The notes below the pieces were generated by a model. The model was given only the letters and a program-made list of their open reading frames with translations. It had not been told where the DNA came from and searched no databases. Below, piece by piece: positions 59,608 to 64,000 of a stretch of 64,000 nt of DNA (positions are counted from its first letter, which is position 1; every line of letters starts with the position of its first letter). The stretch is from Paenibacillus_E violae. GTDB taxonomy: Bacteria > Bacillota > Bacilli > Paenibacillales > NBRC-103111. The translations under genes were made by a program, and so were the position numbers. The stretch covers positions 1-64,000 of the forward strand of contig NZ_JAWCUD010000019.1 in NCBI RefSeq assembly GCF_032461945.1, given 5' to 3'.

Positions 59608-60546
59608 ATGGAAGCTTTAGCACTAGAGCGTAAAGCGGAGCAGAACCGAGAATTGAAAGAGCGGTTGCTTCAATTGAAGAAAGAACGGAATGCTATTATT
59701 CTTGCTCATTATTACCAGCGTGACGAAGTTCAAGAAGTTGCCGATTTCCGGGGGGATTCCTTTTTGCTAGCGCAAAAAGCGGCACAAACAGATGCAGATG
59801 TTATTGTCTTTTGCGGCGTCCACTTCATGGGAGAAAGCGCTAAAATTTTGGCGCCGAACAAAACCGTGATCATTCCGGATGAGCGTGCAGGCTGCCCGAT
59901 GGCGGATATGGTCAATGTTGAGGGTCTTCGTGCTTTGAAGCGCAAACATCCTAAAGCTAAGGTCGTTGCCTACATCAATACATCCGCTGATGTTAAATCA
60001 GAAACAGATATTTGTTGTACTTCTGCAAATGCCATAAACGTTATTAATTCCGTCGATTCGGATGAGATCATCTGGGTACCGGATAAAAATTTGGGCGACT
60101 ATGTATCAAAATTCACAAGCAAAAAAGTGATCATCTGGGAAGGTTATTGCAATACGCATGATATGCTGACGGTCAAAGATGTAGAGGAAATGAAAGCGCA
60201 ATATCCTAATGCGCAATTTGTTGTACATCCGGAGTGTCGCCCAGAAGTCGTGAAGTTGGGTGATTTCGTGGGAAGCACGACAGCGATTATTAAATATTGC
60301 AAAGAATCAGACTGCAAAGAATTTATTGTCGGGACGGAAGACGGGACGGGTTACCAACTACGCTTGGATAGTCCGGACAAACAATTCCACTTTGCAACCA
60401 AATACCTGGTCTGCCCGAACATGAAAGTAAACAATTTGAAGAAAATTGTGAAGTGTTTGGAGACCATGCAGCCAGAGATTTATGTACCTGAAGATGTAGC
60501 CGATAAAGCAAGATTGTCCTTAGAGCGCATGTTACAAGTAAAGTAG
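59608..60546 (+). CDS. nadA: Quinolinate synthase NadA
   Basis: NadA condenses iminoaspartate with dihydroxyacetone phosphate to quinolinate using a [4Fe-4S] cluster. The 312-residue protein has AHYYQRDEVQE, CGVHFMGESAKIL, DERAGCPMADM, HPECRPEVV and YLVCPNMK, with the three cluster cysteines among these. AGGGGAGG lies upstream. It heads nadA-nadB-nadC, which together make nicotinate mononucleotide from aspartate. B. subtilis has its nad genes elsewhere. Confidence 0.95.
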   Translation: MEALALERKAEQNRELKERLLQLKKERNAIILAHYYQRDEVQEVADFRGDSFLLAQKAAQTDADVIVFCGVHFMGESAKILAPNKTVIIPDERAGCPMADMVNVEGLRALKRKHPKAKVVAYINTSADVKSETDICCTSANAINVINSVDSDEIIWVPDKNLGDYVSKFTSKKVIIWEGYCNTHDMLTVKDVEEMKAQYPNAQFVVHPECRPEVVKLGDFVGSTTAIIKYCKESDCKEFIVGTEDGTGYQLRLDSPDKQFHFATKYLVCPNMKVNNLKKIVKCLETMQPEIYVPEDVADKARLSLERMLQVK

Positions 60547-60610
60547 CATGCGCTACTCTCTTGTTTAATTGAAAGATCGCATCAAATCATTTTTGTTAGT
60601 TACCCTCGTG

Positions 60611-60640
60611 AAGAAGCAGAATCTCACGATTCTGTTTCTT
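60611..60640 (+). promoter_or_regulatory. 13-bp hairpin between nadA and nadB
   Basis: AAGAAGCAGAATC (60611-60623) pairs with GATTCTGTTTCTT (60628-60640) around TCAC with one G-U. There is no free T tract after it. It may attenuate or process the nad transcript. Confidence 0.45.
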
Positions 60641-60674
60641 GGCGAGAATAAATGGTGAAGATCGGGTGAGCGGC

Positions 60675-62285
60675 ATGATTCCTAGATACCTCGTAGATGT
60701 AGACTTAAATTCCATTCCTCATGTACATACAGATGTGATTGTGATTGGCGCAGGTATTGCAGGATTATTTACGGCTCTGCGCGCTAGTGAAAATAAGAAA
60801 GTTCTGATGATTACGAAGAAATCTCTCCTCGATAGCAATACGCGTTATGCACAAGGCGGGATTGCAGCTGTTATTTCCGACGAGGATTCACCTGAATATC
60901 ATATGCAGGATACTTTGATCGCCGGCGCCGGCCTCTGCTCACCAGAGGCTGTTGATGTTCTAGTTCACGAAGGTCCTAACGGCGTACAGGATTTGATTCA
61001 AATGGGAACTCAGTTCGATCTGGAGAATGGTGAGTTCGCTTTGACGAAGGAAGGGGCTCACAGCCAGCGACGCATTTTGCATGCGCATGGTGATGCTACC
61101 GGCGCCGAAATTGTACGAGCCCTTTCGGAGCGCACGAAACAAGACCCGAACATCGAGATCTGGGACGATCACTTCGTGATCGACCTGATCACGCAAGATG
61201 GCGAGTGCTACGGAGCACTCGTGCAGAAGCCGGGCGGCCAGCGGGTGTTTGTGCGCGGCAACGCCACGATCCTCTGCTCGGGTGGTGCGGGACAGCTGTT
61301 CCGCTACACGACCAATCCCGATATCGCGACGGGTGACGGCATCGCGATTGCTTACCGCGCCGGTGCGCAAATTCAGGATGTGGAATTCGTACAATTCCAT
61401 CCTACGGCGCTGTGCTATCCTGGCGCTCCGCGCTTTCTGATCTCCGAGGCGGTGCGCGGCGAGGGGGCGTACCTTCGCAACATCAAAGGTGAGCGTTTTA
61501 TGGAAAGGTACCATCCCCAGCTGGAGTTAGCGCCTAGGGATGTTGTAGCTCGCGCCATCGTCGACGAGATGGAGAATTGCAAGTCAACTTTTGTATACAT
61601 AGATATTACACATGAATCTGAGGAACTAATTAAACATCGCTTTCCAACGATTTATGAGTATTGCTTGAATTATGGTTTGGATATGAGCACGGACTGGATC
61701 CCGGTTGCTCCCGCAGCTCACTATATGATGGGTGGCGTGAAGACAGATTTGCACGGAGAGACGCACGTTCGCCGACTTTTCGCGTGTGGTGAAGTGTCTT
61801 CCACAGGTGTACATGGCGCTAACCGGTTAGCGAGCAATTCGTTATCGGAAGCTATCGTATTCGGCAGAAGGATTATCGAGCGTATTCAAGAGCTGCCGGC
61901 TCTGGAAGGCGACATTCAAATCCGCGCGGAGTCTGAAGCGCCAAGAACGGAAATTCCGAATCAGGCTGTTGTCGAAAAGAAGCTGAAGCTGCAGAAAGTC
62001 ATGCTGCGCTACGCTGGACTGAAGCGTTCAGCCAAAGGTCTGCAAAAAGGCCACGATGAATTGTCCAGACAGCTTTCTATTTTTGATTCCTTGATGACGA
62101 AACGTGAAGATTATGAATTTGCTAATTTACTGAATTGTGCATTGCTTACGACAACAGCGGCTTTGGCGCGTGAGGAAAGCCGTGGGGGTCATTACCGGGA
62201 AGATTTCCCGGAACGGGATGATCGTGACTGGAAGAAGCATATTGTTTTTAAGCGCGGGGAAGATAGCATAGAGGAGTGGATTTAA
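60675..62285 (+). CDS. nadB: L-aspartate oxidase NadB
   Basis: NadB oxidises aspartate to iminoaspartate with FAD. The 536-residue protein has the dinucleotide motif VIGAGIAGLF, the TRYAQGGIA loop and the catalytic region around HPTALCYPGAPRFLISEAVRGEGA, plus the C-terminal helical domain. I chose the ATG at 60675; a GTG at 60666 is also possible, and both have only GGGTGA or GGTGAAG upstream. The central part (about 61190-61480) is more GC-rich than its flanks. nadC starts two bases after the stop codon begins to clear. Confidence 0.94.
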   Translation: MIPRYLVDVDLNSIPHVHTDVIVIGAGIAGLFTALRASENKKVLMITKKSLLDSNTRYAQGGIAAVISDEDSPEYHMQDTLIAGAGLCSPEAVDVLVHEGPNGVQDLIQMGTQFDLENGEFALTKEGAHSQRRILHAHGDATGAEIVRALSERTKQDPNIEIWDDHFVIDLITQDGECYGALVQKPGGQRVFVRGNATILCSGGAGQLFRYTTNPDIATGDGIAIAYRAGAQIQDVEFVQFHPTALCYPGAPRFLISEAVRGEGAYLRNIKGERFMERYHPQLELAPRDVVARAIVDEMENCKSTFVYIDITHESEELIKHRFPTIYEYCLNYGLDMSTDWIPVAPAAHYMMGGVKTDLHGETHVRRLFACGEVSSTGVHGANRLASNSLSEAIVFGRRIIERIQELPALEGDIQIRAESEAPRTEIPNQAVVEKKLKLQKVMLRYAGLKRSAKGLQKGHDELSRQLSIFDSLMTKREDYEFANLLNCALLTTTAALAREESRGGHYREDFPERDDRDWKKHIVFKRGEDSIEEWI

Positions 62286-62286
62286 T

Positions 62287-63156
62287 ATGCTGGATTTAAA
62301 TATGGAACTTATTCGTAAACAGATTCGGCTTTGGCTAGAAGAAGATATTGGCACCGGTGATGTCACGACTCTGACAACGATCCCTTTGGACCATGCGTCC
62401 AAAGGGATTATCCACGTCAAAGAAGACGGAATCATCTGCGGTCTGCAAATTGCCCGCGAAGTTTTCGCTGTCGTCGATTCAACTCTTCATTTTGAAACAA
62501 AAGTCGCAGAAGGATCGTCAGTTAATAAAGGGACAATTATTGCTGAAGTGGAAGGCAACACGCGAAGCATCCTGCTTGGCGAACGTTTGAGTCTTAACCT
62601 CATGCAAAGGTTGTCCGGTATTGCGACCAGAACACGGGAGTTTGTTAATGCCCTGGAAGGTTTGCCAACCAGACTTGTTGACACAAGGAAGACGACGCCG
62701 GGTCATCGGCTTCTTGAGAAATATGCCGTTCGCGTAGGCGGCGGTCATAATCACCGTTTCGGTCTTTATGATGCGGTTATGATCAAGGATAATCACATCA
62801 AGGGCTCTGGAGGTATCACACAGGCTGTACAAGCGGCCAGGAAGCAGATCCCCCACACCATGAAGATTGAGGTAGAGGTCGAAGATTTTGACCAATTGCA
62901 AGAAGCGTTATCGGCCCAAGCTGACATTATCATGTTGGATAATATGGCACCGGCTAAAATGAAGGAAGCAGTTTCCATAATTAAAAGCAAAGCTCCGCAT
63001 ATTGTAGTAGAAGGATCAGGATCTGTAACGGTGCAGACCATTAAAGCTATGGCTGAATCGGGCGTAGATGTGATTTCGGTTGGACGGTTGACCTACTCGG
63101 TTGCAGCGCTGGATATTTCACTTGACCTTAATGAGCGGAAGGGGACAGCGTTATGA
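62287..63156 (+). CDS. nadC: Nicotinate-nucleotide pyrophosphorylase NadC
   Basis: NadC converts quinolinate and PRPP to nicotinate mononucleotide. The 289-residue enzyme has GTGDVTT, SLNLMQRLSGIAT, DTRKTTPGHRLLEKYAV, GGGHNHRFGL, KDNH and MLDNM motifs lining the active site. GAGGAG lies in the end of nadB. Its stop overlaps the coaX start by four bases. Confidence 0.96.
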   Translation: MLDLNMELIRKQIRLWLEEDIGTGDVTTLTTIPLDHASKGIIHVKEDGIICGLQIAREVFAVVDSTLHFETKVAEGSSVNKGTIIAEVEGNTRSILLGERLSLNLMQRLSGIATRTREFVNALEGLPTRLVDTRKTTPGHRLLEKYAVRVGGGHNHRFGLYDAVMIKDNHIKGSGGITQAVQAARKQIPHTMKIEVEVEDFDQLQEALSAQADIIMLDNMAPAKMKEAVSIIKSKAPHIVVEGSGSVTVQTIKAMAESGVDVISVGRLTYSVAALDISLDLNERKGTAL

Positions 63157-63917
63157 TTCTCGTGATCGATGTGGGGAATACCAATATTGTGCTTGGCCTC
63201 TACAAAGAGCGTACACTCCTGCACCACTGGCGGGTGAGCACGAATCGTTCGGCTACCGTTGATGAATACGGCATGCAGTTGCATAGCCTTTTTCAACATT
63301 CTGGGATTAAATTCAGCGAAGTAGAGGGTGTAATCGTCTCTTCCGTTGTCCCTCCGCTCGTTAGTGTGATGGAAAGCCTTTGTAAGCATTATTTGAAAAG
63401 GACGCCATTTACCGTAGGTCCCGGCATTAAGACGGGATTGAATGTGCGGGTAGACAATCCCAAAGAAGTTGGGGCGGATCGTATTGTAAATGCGGTTGCA
63501 GCTCTTGAACTGTATGGAGCTCCTTGTATTATTGTTGATTTCGGAACGGCGACAACCTATGACTATATTGATCCAGCCCAGCAGTTAGTGGGATGCGCGA
63601 TTGCACCAGGCATCGGTATTTCCACAGAAGCGTTGTATCAAAAAGCGGCAAAGCTTCCGCGCATTGAGCTTGTGAAGCCGAAAAGCGTAATCGGCAAAAA
63701 TACGGTAGCTGCTATGCAGGCAGGGATTATTTATGGCTACGTAGGTCAAGTGGATGGGATTGTTGAACGTGTAAAACAGGAGTTTAATGTAAATCCTACC
63801 GTCATAGCAACGGGGGGGCTTGCAGAATTGATCTCCAGTGAGTCCCGAACGATTCAAATCGTGAATCCTTTGCTGACACTGCAAGGTTTACAAATGATTT
63901 ATGAGAGAAATGCATAA
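63153..63917 (+). CDS. coaX: Type III pantothenate kinase
   Basis: CoaX carries out the first step of coenzyme A synthesis. The 254-residue protein of the ASKHA fold has VIDVGNTNIVLGLY at the N-terminus, GADRIVNAVAA and DFGTATTYD (phosphate and ATP contacts), and PGIGIS. The ATG overlaps the nadC stop (ATGA). In B. subtilis coaX follows ftsH directly; here nadABC lies between them, bringing NAD and CoA synthesis into one apparent operon. Confidence 0.96.
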   Translation: MILVIDVGNTNIVLGLYKERTLLHHWRVSTNRSATVDEYGMQLHSLFQHSGIKFSEVEGVIVSSVVPPLVSVMESLCKHYLKRTPFTVGPGIKTGLNVRVDNPKEVGADRIVNAVAALELYGAPCIIVDFGTATTYDYIDPAQQLVGCAIAPGIGISTEALYQKAAKLPRIELVKPKSVIGKNTVAAMQAGIIYGYVGQVDGIVERVKQEFNVNPTVIATGGLAELISSESRTIQIVNPLLTLQGLQMIYERNA

Positions 63918-63940
63918 GCTGTTTAAGGAAAGGACGTAAC

Positions 63941-64000
63941 ATGGGCGATTATTTAATTCGAGGAACGGCCCTTCAGGGAAGAGTTCGTGCTTTTGCGGTA
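63941..64000 (+). CDS. hslO: Hsp33 chaperone HslO, N-terminal fragment
   Basis: The window ends after 20 codons. The sequence MGDYLIRGTALQGRVRAFAV matches the start of Hsp33, a redox-activated chaperone, and hslO follows coaX in B. subtilis. AAGGAAAGG lies upstream of the ATG. Confidence 0.82.
   Translation, partial: MGDYLIRGTALQGRVRAFAV

Overview
The window is chromosomal DNA from a spore-forming Firmicute, most likely Paenibacillus or a close relative. This is read from gene order, from protein sequences that resemble Bacillus but differ in Paenibacillus-like ways (an AbrB with a Cys4 tail, an S-layer-homology giant protein), and from many TTG/GTG starts with strong ribosome binding sites. 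No species is claimed. It begins in the 5S gene of an rRNA operon and then follows the origin-proximal Bacillus subtilis order from csfB to hslO almost gene for gene.

Layout. 1-1.5 kb: 5S rRNA and terminator, a repeat-rich spacer, a membrane protein and the forespore anti-sigma factor gin/csfB. 1.6-8.7 kb: an Orn/Lys/Arg decarboxylase-family gene, then tmk-darA-yaaR-holB-ricT-yabA, trmN6-like and rsmI. 8.7-14 kb: a second repeat cluster, abrB behind a Spo0A-box promoter, an HD phosphohydrolase with its own Spo0A-box cluster, tatD, and a convergent ecsAB-type ABC exporter. 14-18.2 kb: a c-di-AMP (ydaO-type) riboswitch ahead of the 3D-domain protein yabE, then rnmV, rsmA and the spore-coat protease yabG. 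18.3-25.8 kb: veg, an unusual sspF, ispE, purR, ridA, spoVG, glmU, bL25/ctc, pth, fin. 25.8-35 kb: mfd, a PrsA-like lipoprotein, spoVT, a MurJ/SpoVB-family flippase and yabN/mazG. 35-40.6 kb: hbs, rqcP, yabP, yabQ, divIC, yabR, spoIIE. 40.6-53.6 kb: a cell-surface island absent from the B. subtilis order, with a class D-like sortase, its probable LPXTG adhesin substrate and a 2742-residue SLH-anchored protein. 53.6-64 kb: yabS, yabT, tilS, hpt, ftsH, the NAD operon nadABC, coaX and the start of hslO.

How the genes work together. Most are core functions (replication, translation quality control, rRNA/tRNA maturation, cell wall and NAD synthesis) interleaved with sporulation regulators. The promoters fit that picture: candidate sites for sigma-F (gin, fin, yabS), sigma-G (sspF, spoVT), sigma-K (yabG), sigma-H (spoVG), Spo0A (abrB, the HD gene, spoIIE) and near-perfect sigma-A (veg, nadA) can be read directly. 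Two c-di-AMP elements, the DarA receptor and the riboswitch, lie 10 kb apart. The most unusual content is the surface island with three copies of one 15-bp operator between sortase and adhesin, the Spo0A-box cluster on the HD enzyme, the Q/S/Y/T-rich extension on SspF, the RGG-like insert in YabR, and two families of short interspersed palindromes in the spacers.
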